A stretch of 18,641 bases of DNA from NCBI GenBank assembly GCA_947856335.1, contig CANUCD010000006.1, positions 1 through 18,641 of the forward strand, written 5' to 3'. The translations under genes and the position numbers were made by a program. The notes beneath the pieces were generated by a model, which saw only the letters and a program-made list of their open reading frames with translations, had not been told where the DNA came from and did no database searches. This DNA is from an uncultured Bacilli bacterium (GTDB taxonomy: Bacteria > Bacillota_I > Bacilli_A > RF39 > UBA660). Shown piece by piece: positions 7,403 to 14,427 of this stretch. Positions within the stretch are counted from its first letter, which is position 1. Every line of letters starts with the position of its first letter.

Positions 7403-8107
7403 ATGACAAAAGATGAATTTATTTTAGAGTGTGGGAAAATGAATATTTTTCTTACTGAACAAAATATGAGGGATTTAGAAATATATAAAGATATGCTAAT
7501 TTCATATAATCAAAAATTTAATTTAACAGCAATTAAGACGGAAGAAGATATTTATTTAAAGCATTTTTATGATTCTCTTACTATTTGTAAAGCTACTACA
7601 CTAAAAGAGGACTTAAAACTTCTTGATATTGGGACAGGGGCAGGTTTTCCAGGATTAGTTTTAAAGATTGTTTTTCCTAAGCTAGATGTTGTTTTACTTG
7701 ATTCGAATCATAAAAAGGGAATGTTTTTAGAAGATGTTATTAAAAGATTAGGACTTAAGCATATTAAAGTTTTGACTGTTCGTGCAGAAGAGTTAGATAA
7801 AACTTATCGTGAGTATTTTGATATAGTTACATCTAGAGCAGTAGCACATCTTCGTATTTTAACTGAACTTTCAATTCCCTATTTAAAAGTTGGGGGAATG
7901 CTTATTGCTATGAAAGGAAATGTTTTAGAAGAAGTTGCGAAAAGTAAAATCTTTTTGGAAAAGTTAAATAGTAAAATTAGTAATATTATTTATTTTAATT
8001 TGCCTAAAGAAGAGAGTAATCGTTCTTTGGTTATAATAGAAAAACTTGCTAAAACAAGCGATATATATCCTAGAAGTTATGACAAGATAATGAAAAATCA
8101 AATATAA
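7403..8107 (+). CDS. rsmG: 16S rRNA (guanine-527-N7)-methyltransferase RsmG
   Basis: A 234-aa SAM-dependent methyltransferase that makes m7G527 in the 530 loop of 16S rRNA. Loss of this enzyme in other bacteria gives low-level streptomycin resistance. The SAM motif LLDIGTGAGFPG is at 73-84 and the family segment VTSRAVAHLRILTELSIPYLKVGG is at 142-165. The ATG follows AAGGAGAG directly after the mnmG stop. It is the third gene of the operon; in Bacillus the next gene is noc, whereas here a metallopeptidase gene lies between rsmG and the ParB/Noc gene. Confidence 0.95.
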   Translation: MTKDEFILECGKMNIFLTEQNMRDLEIYKDMLISYNQKFNLTAIKTEEDIYLKHFYDSLTICKATTLKEDLKLLDIGTGAGFPGLVLKIVFPKLDVVLLDSNHKKGMFLEDVIKRLGLKHIKVLTVRAEELDKTYREYFDIVTSRAVAHLRILTELSIPYLKVGGMLIAMKGNVLEEVAKSKIFLEKLNSKISNIIYFNLPKEESNRSLVIIEKLAKTSDIYPRSYDKIMKNQI

Positions 8108-8111
8108 GAAA

Positions 8112-8140
8112 TAGACATAAAAGAAGTTAAGTGTTATTAT
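8112..8140 (+). promoter_or_regulatory. Putative promoter of the metallopeptidase gene
   Basis: TAGACA (8112-8117) lies 17 bp before TATTAT (8135-8140), which has an extended TG (8132-8133). The -10 is part of a palindrome, TATTATA-TT-TATAATA (8135-8150), overlapping the expected start point, so a regulator could bind there. No terminator is seen after rsmG. Confidence 0.55.
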
Positions 8141-8163
8141 ATTTATAATAGAGGGTGTAGATT

Positions 8164-9912
8164 ATGAAAAAGAATATTCTCTTACTATTAAGTATTATAA
8201 CACTTATTTTATTGATATTCTTTTTGCGTGTTCAAGTGTTGAAACCTGATACTTCCCTAAAGGGTAATATGGTAGCAACTAGTATTTATGAATATGATTT
8301 ACAACTGGAAAATAATTCTTTAAATGGGATGTTTATAGATGAGGGAATTGTTTATTATTTTTTGATGGAGGTATTAGATGAAGAAAATGGGCTTTATCAA
8401 TATCAAGTAAAAAAATTAGATATTAGAATGAATGAAGTAAGTAAAATAGCAGATAATACATCTTCAATGTATTGTGAAATGCAAGATAAAAAGATATATT
8501 GTAAAGATAATAGTTATTATAGAGTATATGATTTAGAATTTAAGTTGATATGGGAATATTTAAGTGAGAAAGCTATAATGGCAGATTTTGTTCCCTTTAA
8601 AGATATATATATAAAAGTAGAAGATAAAAATATATATTTACTTAGAAATGAAGAAGAATTATATAGGAGAGTTGATGTAGATTTTAATCTTTATTATGAT
8701 AATTATGTGAGTACTAGTGATAATACTTATTTAATTTATTTTGATGATGATGGTTTTTATTATATTTATGATGTTAATAATAAAGAGTTAATAAATATAG
8801 AAGCAACACAGTATTTTTTATATGAAAAGGGTATTGTTTTTTATAATGAAGAATCTTTTTATTTATATGATTTGTATGATAATAAAACGATAGAATATCA
8901 AAATGATACACAAGATGATTATTATTATATAGGTAATGCAAAGGAAGATAGTTCTGTTTTGTATTTGTATGATATTATTGATAGTAAAGTTATTATTGAG
9001 AATTTAGAAGAAAAAATAAGACAAGAATTAAATGTAGAAAAAATTACTAAAGATAATCCTATATTTTATATTTTGTTTGATGATAAGTATTTATGTTTAA
9101 CTATTTTACAAGATAATAATAATTTTTATGTTATTGATTTAGAGGAAATGAATCTTCCTAAAATAAACACTAGTGAATATATTAACAAATTAGAAGTAGA
9201 TATACAAAATAAGATAAGTGATATTACTAATACTTATAATATAAAAATTAAAGTCGGGGAGGATGCTATAATTGATTTTCCAGATTTTAGTGCTCAAACA
9301 TTTGATAATTATGAACAAATACTTACATCTTTAAATAGAATTGATACGATATTACAAAAGTATGATAGAACTTTTTTTGAGGGATTTTATGATGCTGGAT
9401 ATAATGGGCTTCATCTTTATTTAACTGGCACTTTAATACCAAGTGATTATACAACACAAGCATCTAATCCTGCAGCATATTCTCTTACATATAATGGTTC
9501 TTATATGATTGTGATTGATTTGGGTCAGTCTAATTTAGAAGAATTATTATGTCATGAGTTACTTCATAATTTAGAATTTAAATTAAATAATGATGGTATT
9601 AAAGTTTTTGCTGATTGGAAGAGTTTAAATCCAAGTGATTTTTATTATAATAATTCATATACTAGTTCTAGTTTGTTTAACTATACTTTAAAGGAAGATA
9701 ATAAAGATAATGTTTATTTTATTGATTATTATTCTCATACTTATGAGACGGAAGATAGAGCTAGAGTGTTTGAACAAATATGTGCTTGTAATCAAGATAG
9801 TAATATTAAAAAATACCCTCATTTACTTCTTAAGGGTAATTATTTGAAGAATGAAATATTAAAATATTATCCAAGTTTAAGTGATACATCTTTATTTCGT
9901 AGTATTGAATAG
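8164..9912 (+). CDS. Membrane-anchored putative zinc metallopeptidase with propeller-like N-domain
   Basis: A 582-aa protein I cannot assign to a named family. Residues 4-21 form one hydrophobic signal anchor, putting the rest outside the cell. Residues about 40-330 are rich in short aromatic beta strands of the type YxxYDL/IYLYD, suggesting a beta-propeller-like sensor or binding domain. The C-terminal part holds HELLHNLE (464-471): His464 and His468 as zinc ligands and Glu465 as catalytic base. ETEDRARVFEQ (528-538) supplies Glu530 as a plausible third ligand, a gluzincin-like layout. DWKSLNPSDFYY (484-495) lies between them. The ATG at 8164 follows GAGGGTG. Surface peptidase activity is inferred; the substrate is unknown. 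It interrupts the usual rsmG-noc order. Confidence 0.7.
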   Translation: MKKNILLLLSIITLILLIFFLRVQVLKPDTSLKGNMVATSIYEYDLQLENNSLNGMFIDEGIVYYFLMEVLDEENGLYQYQVKKLDIRMNEVSKIADNTSSMYCEMQDKKIYCKDNSYYRVYDLEFKLIWEYLSEKAIMADFVPFKDIYIKVEDKNIYLLRNEEELYRRVDVDFNLYYDNYVSTSDNTYLIYFDDDGFYYIYDVNNKELINIEATQYFLYEKGIVFYNEESFYLYDLYDNKTIEYQNDTQDDYYYIGNAKEDSSVLYLYDIIDSKVIIENLEEKIRQELNVEKITKDNPIFYILFDDKYLCLTILQDNNNFYVIDLEEMNLPKINTSEYINKLEVDIQNKISDITNTYNIKIKVGEDAIIDFPDFSAQTFDNYEQILTSLNRIDTILQKYDRTFFEGFYDAGYNGLHLYLTGTLIPSDYTTQASNPAAYSLTYNGSYMIVIDLGQSNLEELLCHELLHNLEFKLNNDGIKVFADWKSLNPSDFYYNNSYTSSSLFNYTLKEDNKDNVYFIDYYSHTYETEDRARVFEQICACNQDSNIKKYPHLLLKGNYLKNEILKYYPSLSDTSLFRSIE

Positions 9913-9925
9913 ATTATTTATTTGG

Positions 9926-9954
9926 TTGAAAAAATATTAAAATAATGATAAAAT
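9926..9954 (+). promoter_or_regulatory. Putative promoter of the parB-like gene
   Basis: TTGAAA (9926-9931) is followed after 17 bp by TAAAAT (9949-9954), with an extended TG at 9946-9947. Its -10 lies downstream of an in-frame ATG at 9945, which supports the later GTG at 9981 as the real start. Confidence 0.5.
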
Positions 9955-9980
9955 TATATATAGCAAATGGGGCTGATAAT

Positions 9981-11156
9981 GTGAATTTAGAGCAAAATAT
10001 ATATCAAATACCTATTGATGAAATAATACCTAATCGTTTTCAACCACGACTTCATTTTGATGATAGAGGTCTTGATGAGTTAGCTAGTTCTATTAAGGAA
10101 CATGGTATTATTCAACCTTTAGTTTTAAGAAGAGTAGAAGATAAATATGAGATTATTGCCGGAGAAAGAAGATATAAAGCAGCACAGTTAGCAGGTTTAA
10201 CTAAAGTTCCTGCAGTTATTGCTGATATTGATGATAATAAAAGTGCTGAGGTAGCTATTGTTGAGAATGTGCAAAGAAGAGATTTATCGCCAATTGAAGA
10301 AGCTAGAAGTTATAAGAATTTGCTTGATAAAGGATATCTCACTCAGGCTGAACTTGCTAAGAAAATGGGACTATCTCAAAGTGCAATTGCTAATAAGTTA
10401 CGTTTATTAAATTTAGATGAAGAAGTACAAGAAGCTCTTATTAACAATCAAATTAGTGAACGTCATGCTAGAAGTTTATTAGTGCTTCCAACTCATGAAG
10501 AACAAAAACAGTGGCTTAAGAGAATTATCAATGAACGTATGACTGTAAGACAACTTGATTCAGAATTAAAAAAGCTTACGGAAGAAGAAAAAGAAGAAGA
10601 AGATGTTCCTTTAGTTAAGAATATTGATATTGATGCTATAAAAAAGGAAGCAACAGAGATACCTAAAGTAAATGAAGAAAGTGATATTGCTCGCAAACTT
10701 AGAGAAATAGAAAGAGAAAAAATGTTTAATCCTGATGTTATTCCCGTTGAACAAGCTCGTAATGATTCAAAGGGTAACTTCTTTAATTTCTTAGAAAACG
10801 AAAAAGTTAATATGAATACAGAAGAGCCTGTTATTAAAGCACCAGTTCTTAATATTGAACTTCCTAAAGCTAGTGAGGAAAATAAAGAAGTACAAGAGCC
10901 ATTATCATTAAATAATAATCAGTTTAATGTTCAGTCACTTGATGATGAAGATTTTGATCCAGTTGATTTAATTGATACTTTAGAGCCTGATTATGGAAAG
11001 AAGCAAGAAGAAAAACTAGGTATTGATTTAAAGACAGCGATTAGTAGTATTAGGGAAGTTAAAGATTCTTTACTTGATAAGGGATTTGATATTTCACTTG
11101 AAGAAACAGATTTAAATGATATTTATGAGTTTATTATTAAAATAAAGAAAGATTAA
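9981..11156 (+). CDS. ParB/Noc family DNA-binding CTPase-like protein
   Basis: A 391-aa chromosome segregation or nucleoid occlusion type protein. The N-terminal ParB domain has the conserved NRFQPR (18-23), GERRYKAA (61-68) and ENVQRRDLSPIEEA (95-108) nucleotide-binding motifs. A helix-turn-helix follows (TQAELAKKMGLSQSAIANKLRLL, 121-143). From about 200 onward a long acidic, low-complexity linker leads to a short C-terminal helical piece, unlike the roughly 285-aa family norm. Position after mnmG-rsmG suggests Noc, but no parA/soj follows and no parS-like CACGTG palindrome is seen in the window, so ParB versus Noc is open. The GTG start (weak GGGG site at 9970-9973) is preferred over ATG 9945 because a promoter overlaps the latter. 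Confidence 0.88.
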   Translation: MNLEQNIYQIPIDEIIPNRFQPRLHFDDRGLDELASSIKEHGIIQPLVLRRVEDKYEIIAGERRYKAAQLAGLTKVPAVIADIDDNKSAEVAIVENVQRRDLSPIEEARSYKNLLDKGYLTQAELAKKMGLSQSAIANKLRLLNLDEEVQEALINNQISERHARSLLVLPTHEEQKQWLKRIINERMTVRQLDSELKKLTEEEKEEEDVPLVKNIDIDAIKKEATEIPKVNEESDIARKLREIEREKMFNPDVIPVEQARNDSKGNFFNFLENEKVNMNTEEPVIKAPVLNIELPKASEENKEVQEPLSLNNNQFNVQSLDDEDFDPVDLIDTLEPDYGKKQEEKLGIDLKTAISSIREVKDSLLDKGFDISLEETDLNDIYEFIIKIKKD

Positions 11157-11180
11157 ACAAGTACTTTTGGTATTTGTTTT
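11154..11180 (+). terminator. Probable terminator of the parB-like gene
   Basis: AACAAGTAC (11156-11164) pairs with GTATTTGTT (11170-11178), 9 bp with one wobble and a TTTTG loop, followed by T's. The stem is AT-rich, so it may be weak. It overlaps the stop codon. Confidence 0.5.
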
Positions 11181-11183
11181 AAT

Positions 11184-11226
11184 TTGACAAAAATTAGCAA
11201 AAATATTATAATGATAACGTAAGTTA
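11184..11226 (+). promoter_or_regulatory. Consensus promoter of the TetR gene with possible operator
   Basis: TTGACA (11184-11189) and TATAAT (11207-11212) are exactly 17 bp apart. A short inverted repeat, TAAC-GTAA-GTTA (11215-11226), covers the expected start site and is a plausible autoregulatory operator for the TetR protein encoded right after it. The operator is inference. Confidence 0.75.
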
Positions 11227-11249
11227 CCAATAGATGGAGAGGTGGTAAA

Positions 11250-11819
11250 ATGGCTGGGAGAAGTATTATTGATAAACAAACACTTTTAAAGATTGCAGTT
11301 AAAATGGTAGAGGAAAGTGGAATTGAAAGTATCAACGCAAGAGATTTAGCTCGTAATGCTCTTATTTCTACTAAACCTATTTACCGTCTTTATAAAAGTT
11401 TAGATGATTTAAAAAGTGATGTTCATGATATTATAAAGAAAGAGTATGATGAATTTATTATGAGACGAGTAGATAATAAAAATGCTTTAATTACTGTTTG
11501 TGTTGCTTATGTTGAATTTGCTTATATGCATAAAAATTATTTTAAGTGTATGTTTTTGTCTCATAATTTGAAATGGACTAGTATTGATGATGTATTAAAT
11601 GAAAAATGGAATCAATCAACGATTATTCATCTTGTTAATAAGTTTGGGATGTCTTTTGATGTAGCTAAAAATTTGTTTATGAATGTTTGGTTGTATGCTA
11701 ATGGATTAGCTACTTTAATAGCTTGTAATGATTTGGAAATTGATAATAAAGAGATATTAGTAAGAATTGTTAAAATATATAAAGAGTTAGTTGCTAAGTT
11801 AGAGCCTAGAAAAAATTAG
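11250..11819 (+). CDS. TetR family transcriptional regulator
   Basis: A 189-aa regulator. The N-terminal three-helix DNA-binding domain covers about 8-56: TLLKIAVKMVEESGIESINARDLARN, then STKPIYRLYKSLDDLKSDV, with the typical S-x-x-x-I/L-Y-x-x-F/Y-K-S recognition helix. The rest is helical and matches the general ligand-binding half; its effector cannot be told. The ATG follows GGAGAGGTGGT. A perfect promoter with a palindrome at its start site suggests autoregulation. No co-directional target gene follows: the next gene converges and the stop codons overlap by 2 nt. The target may be that small membrane protein, another locus, or itself. Confidence 0.85.
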   Translation: MAGRSIIDKQTLLKIAVKMVEESGIESINARDLARNALISTKPIYRLYKSLDDLKSDVHDIIKKEYDEFIMRRVDNKNALITVCVAYVEFAYMHKNYFKCMFLSHNLKWTSIDDVLNEKWNQSTIIHLVNKFGMSFDVAKNLFMNVWLYANGLATLIACNDLEIDNKEILVRIVKIYKELVAKLEPRKN

Positions 11820-12091
11820 TTATTTTTCTTAATGTTTATTAGAGTATATTTTTGATTATTTAAACTAAATTCAAAGATATACTTTTCATTTTGGTCTTTG
11901 ATGTAGACAGAAATAGTGTTTTTTTTAGTACTTATTATTTTTTCATATTCATATGAAGAGCCTAAGTATTCTTTTATAGTGTTATCTACATTATAATTGA
12001 TTCTTTTACACAGTACTTGGTAGCATAAACCAAAATATATTAACATAGCTAAAGAGATTATAAGTAAAATTATTAGATTTCTTGTTTTCAT
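11816..12091 (-). CDS. Small single-pass membrane protein, unknown
   Basis: A 91-aa protein that I do not recognise. Residues 5-27 are a strong membrane segment (LIILLIISLAMLIYFGLCY), followed by about 60 mostly extracytoplasmic residues with alternating beta-like pattern (ISVYIKD, KYIFEFSLNNQKYTLI), somewhat like a single PepSY-type half domain; this likeness is weak. Two cysteines lie at the membrane boundary (C23 and C28). The ATG is preceded by AGGATGA on the minus strand, a usable ribosome site. It converges on the TetR gene with overlapping stops, and no terminator is visible between them. Its promoter lies in the 101-bp gap shared with the superoxide reductase gene. Confidence 0.6.
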   Translation of the reverse strand: MKTRNLIILLIISLAMLIYFGLCYQVLCKRINYNVDNTIKEYLGSSYEYEKIISTKKNTISVYIKDQNEKYIFEFSLNNQKYTLINIKKNN

Positions 12092-12192
12092 AAAATCATC
12101 CTATCTTTAATAGTGTAACATAAAATGTAAAAAATATAAATAATTATAGTAATCTTTTTAATAATTTGATATTCTTATATTGGAGGTAGAAA

Positions 12193-12576
12193 ATGGAAAG
12201 AAAGTTTTTAGTATGTCGGAGATGTGGAAATTTGGTGGAGATGATAAACGACTCTCTTATTACCCCTATGTGTTGTGGTATGGATATGGAACTTTTAATT
12301 GCAGGTACTGTTCATGCTGATAGAGAAAAACATATACCAGTTATTCAGATTGATGGTAATAAAGTTTTGGTTTTAGTTGGGTCTTTTGTGCATCCAATGG
12401 AAGAGAATCATTATATTATGTGGATTTATTTAGAAACAAATATGGGTATTAAGAGAGTTAAATTAAATCCTTTAGATGAGGCAAAAGCTACATTTGCTCT
12501 ATTAGATAATGAAAAAGTTATATCTGCTTATGCATATTGTAATCTACATGGTTTATGGATTAAAGAAATGGAGTAA
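12193..12576 (+). CDS. Superoxide reductase (desulfoferrodoxin, 2Fe type)
   Basis: A 127-aa enzyme that reduces superoxide to hydrogen peroxide without making oxygen, typical of anaerobes. The N-terminal desulforedoxin-like domain has all four center I cysteines (C8, C11, C27, C28). The catalytic center II is complete: EKH (45-47), HPMEENHYI (67-75) and CNLHGLW (116-122), giving ligands His47, His67, His73, His119 and Cys116, with Lys46 as the conserved active-site lysine. Length is normal. The ATG follows TTGGAGGT. No rubredoxin or peroxidase gene is adjacent, so it seems to be transcribed alone or with the downstream AAA+ gene 66 bp away, although that gene has its own possible promoter. 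Confidence 0.95.
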   Translation: MERKFLVCRRCGNLVEMINDSLITPMCCGMDMELLIAGTVHADREKHIPVIQIDGNKVLVLVGSFVHPMEENHYIMWIYLETNMGIKRVKLNPLDEAKATFALLDNEKVISAYAYCNLHGLWIKEME

Positions 12577-12611
12577 ATCTTCTTGATTTGCTTTTTATTT
12601 TGATGAATAAA

Positions 12612-12620
12612 TGTTATAAT
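12612..12620 (+). promoter_or_regulatory. Extended -10 promoter of the AAA+ gene
   Basis: TGTTATAAT (12612-12620) is a perfect extended -10. No good -35 exists at 17 bp (a T-rich stretch). Transcription would start near 12627, leaving a 16-nt leader. Confidence 0.55.
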
Positions 12621-12642
12621 AATTATTAGAATAGGTGATTAT

Positions 12643-13557
12643 ATGGAAGAGATAAGTATGTTAGAAAGATTTGGAGAAAATTTAACTGAAAAAGAATATA
12701 TTACTGATCCTGCTATTGGACGCGATAGTGAGATTAAACAAGTTATTTTGACCTTACTTACACCAGAGAAGAGTGCTTTATTAGTAGGTAAGCCTGGTAT
12801 TGGTAAAACAGCGATAGTTGAGGGTTTAGCTTATCGTATTATAAAGGGGTATGTTCCTGATGTTTTACTTAATACCCAGATTATTAAAATAAATATATCT
12901 AGTTTACTTGGTAGTTCAACAAGTAATGGGGAGTCTGAAAGTAGAATTGATATATTAGTAAGAGAACTTGCTGATAAAAAAGATACAGTTATTTTTATTG
13001 ATGAGACTCATTTATTAGTAAATAAAGATGGGGGAATGGATTTTGCTAATATGTTAAAAGCTGGGCTTGATAGAGGGACTATTAAAATGATTGGAGCGAC
13101 AACTACAGAAGAATATGAGCATTATATATTAAGAGATAGAGCTTTTTTAAGAAGATTTACAAAAATTGAAGTCGTAGAAACTGATAAAGATACAACTGTA
13201 CAAATTTTAATGGGGACATTACCAAAGATTGAAAAAACGACGGGAGTACGTATTGAATATACAGATTTTATTAAAGAAAAATTGATGAGATTTATTGTTG
13301 ATATGACTGATGAATATAAAAGAGTTTATGAAATAGCTTCTCGTTATCCTGATATTTGTCTTACTATTGTATCTAATGCATTTACTTTTGCGTTATATGA
13401 TAATAAAAAGACAGTTACTTTAAAACATTTTTATAAAGCTATTTGTAATGCTAAAAATATTTATGAAGATGCTCGGAAAAAAGAAGTAGAACGTTTTAAA
13501 GTAGAATTTGCAGATATGATTAGGGAAGAGAATGTTGATTTAAATGAGATTAGTTAA
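12643..13557 (+). CDS. Stand-alone ClpB/ClpC D1-like AAA+ ATPase
   Basis: A 304-aa protein equal to only the first AAA+ module of ClpB/ClpC-type unfoldases. Visible motifs: AIGRDSEI (24-31), Walker A GKPGIGKT (49-56), Walker B VIFIDE (116-121), sensor 1 GATT (151-154) and the arginine finger region DRAFLRRF (165-172). ClpN repeats, the coiled-coil M domain, the second AAA+ module and a ClpP-docking loop are all missing. The pore loop that should read GxxYRGEFEER is GSSTSNGESESR (90-101), without the substrate-gripping aromatic. ATP hydrolysis looks intact, but threading of proteins by the usual mechanism is doubtful. Start: ATG after AGGTGAT. A strong terminator follows. Partner and role are unknown. 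Confidence 0.85.
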   Translation: MEEISMLERFGENLTEKEYITDPAIGRDSEIKQVILTLLTPEKSALLVGKPGIGKTAIVEGLAYRIIKGYVPDVLLNTQIIKINISSLLGSSTSNGESESRIDILVRELADKKDTVIFIDETHLLVNKDGGMDFANMLKAGLDRGTIKMIGATTTEEYEHYILRDRAFLRRFTKIEVVETDKDTTVQILMGTLPKIEKTTGVRIEYTDFIKEKLMRFIVDMTDEYKRVYEIASRYPDICLTIVSNAFTFALYDNKKTVTLKHFYKAICNAKNIYEDARKKEVERFKVEFADMIREENVDLNEIS

Positions 13558-13581
13558 GCTTGCTAGAGATAGCAAGTTTTT
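13556..13581 (+). terminator. Terminator of the AAA+ gene
   Basis: CTTGCTA (13559-13565) pairs perfectly with TAGCAAG (13570-13576) around GAGA and is followed by five T's. The minus-strand pseudogene reads into this hairpin before its stop. Confidence 0.88.
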
Positions 13582-14100
13582 AACTGGAGATTTTGTGTGT
13601 TTGGACTATCTTTTTTAAGTGTTTTTGTAAACTTTTGGAACAAGCAAATATAATAGCAACCTTTAAGACCTCTTGATAGTAGTACTCGGTAAGTGTTACG
13701 AATTATTTGATCGGCAAGAGCTTCATAATAATTTTTATCTTCACGCATTAAAACGTGTAATCCATAAAGTGATTTTTCAGTACTTGCTCTTTTTTTATAA
13801 TCTGTTTTAACTAAACCATTTTCATAAGTTAAATCTGGACCGATAATAACACCAATATAATCAAATTCAAGTCCTTGGACATTATAAATACAACCTACTT
13901 CATTTATTGCATTTTCTCTTGTGGCGAATGGTTCACCATGTTTTAAGTTCCAACTAGCTTCAAAATCATCTATTTTAATATCCATATAGTTTTGTTTTCT
14001 TGCCTAGTTTACTTTTATATGCATCATATACTTTATTACTAATAATTCTTTTTTTAACATATTCCATAAAATCTTTTTTTAAACATGAAAAAATTATCAC
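13563..14100 (-). pseudogene. DUF2075-type ATPase gene with internal deletion
   Basis: Two overlapping frames on the minus strand carry the two ends of one family. Frame A (14100-13975, GTG start, AGGAG 8 nt upstream) encodes 41 aa with KKDFMEYVKKRIISNKVYDAYKSKLG, like the usual N-terminus MIIYxATKKEF..D......I...I...Y..KLGR of DUF2075 proteins. Frame B (13985-13563) encodes 140 aa with DIKIDDFEASWNL, EVGCIYNVQGLEFDYIGVIIGPDLTYENG, IIRNTYRVLLSRGLKGCYYIC, the conserved C-terminal helicase-like motifs. The middle, including Walker A and B (several hundred residues), is gone and the join near 13980 is out of frame. It is therefore most likely a dead remnant. The last residues run into the AAA+ terminator. 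That frame A and B come from one gene is inference from order and homology pattern. Confidence 0.75.
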
Positions 14101-14116
14101 AAAATCAACTCCTATT

Positions 14117-14163
14117 AAAAAAGCTAGTAAAGGAAGTCTTTACTAGCACTTAATCAAATTATA
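14117..14163 (-). promoter_or_regulatory. Minus-strand promoter and terminator-like hairpin before the DUF2075 remnant
   Basis: On the minus strand a TATAAT (14163-14158) precedes, by about 10 nt, a perfect 10-bp stem GCTAGTAAAG/CTTTACTAGC (14147-14138 and 14132-14123, 5-nt loop). Six T's (14122-14117) follow, then the AGGAG of the remnant. The layout looks like an attenuator or a terminator left just after the start point; the stem is also a possible operator palindrome. No good -35 is visible. Confidence 0.5.
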
Positions 14164-14194
14164 CACTATTTTTATGGAAAATGAAATAAAACTG

Positions 14195-14223
14195 TTGATT
14201 TTTTTTCTATTATTTGGTATCCT
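14195..14223 (+). promoter_or_regulatory. Putative promoter of tRNA-His
   Basis: TTGATT (14195-14200) and TATCCT (14218-14223) are 17 bp apart, just upstream of the tRNA, so the precursor would have a leader of about 8 nt. The remaining gap to the DUF2075 remnant holds only the minus-strand promoter region. Confidence 0.5.
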
Positions 14224-14237
14224 ATTAGTATTCAAAT

Positions 14238-14314
14238 GGCGGGATTGGTGAAGTGGTTAACACGGCAGATTGTGGCTCTGTTATGCAAGGGTTCAACTCC
14301 CTTATCTCGTCCCA
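14238..14314 (+). tRNA. tRNA-His (anticodon GTG)
   Basis: The cloverleaf is complete. The acceptor stem GCGGGAT pairs with ATCTCGT, with two G-T wobbles. The extra 5' G(-1) at 14238, needed by histidyl-tRNA synthetase, pairs with C73 (14311). The D arm reads GGTGAAGTGGTTAACAC, the anticodon arm GCAGA-TTGTGGC-TCTGT holds GTG at 14272-14274, and the T loop is GGTTCAACTCC. CCA is encoded (14312-14314). It is a single tRNA gene with its own terminator. Confidence 0.96.
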
Positions 14315-14326
14315 TGAATGTATTAT

Positions 14327-14355
14327 AAGCTGAGCTTAATAGCTTGGCTTTTTTT
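14327..14355 (+). terminator. Terminator of tRNA-His
   Basis: AAGCTGAGCT (14327-14336) pairs with AGCTTGGCTT (14341-14350), 10 bp with two wobbles, around TAAT, followed by a T-run. Confidence 0.85.
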
Positions 14356-14375
14356 GTATCATAATAATATAAACG

Positions 14376-14404
14376 TTGCTTTTTTAAATTCTTTTTATTA
14401 TAAT
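14376..14404 (+). promoter_or_regulatory. Promoter of the transglutaminase-like/prfB unit
   Basis: TTGCTT (14376-14381) and a perfect TATAAT (14399-14404) are 17 bp apart. The leader to the first gene is only about 17 nt. Confidence 0.75.
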
Positions 14405-14427
14405 GATAATAGATTGGAGGAATGATG

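Noticed and set aside
10493..10696. Minus-strand 67-aa frame within the parB-like gene
   Set aside because: Ser/Phe-rich product of an antisense reading of the acidic, Lys/Glu-rich segment; no ribosome site.
4129..11180. Replication origin near mnmE-mnmG-rsmG-parB
   Set aside because: The gene set is often near oriC, but no dnaA, rnpA or rpmH gene, no DnaA-box cluster and no parS-like palindrome was seen.
11153..11335. Minus-strand 60-aa hydrophobic frame
   Set aside because: Antisense to the TetR promoter and gene start; it crosses a terminator and a perfect promoter on the plus strand.
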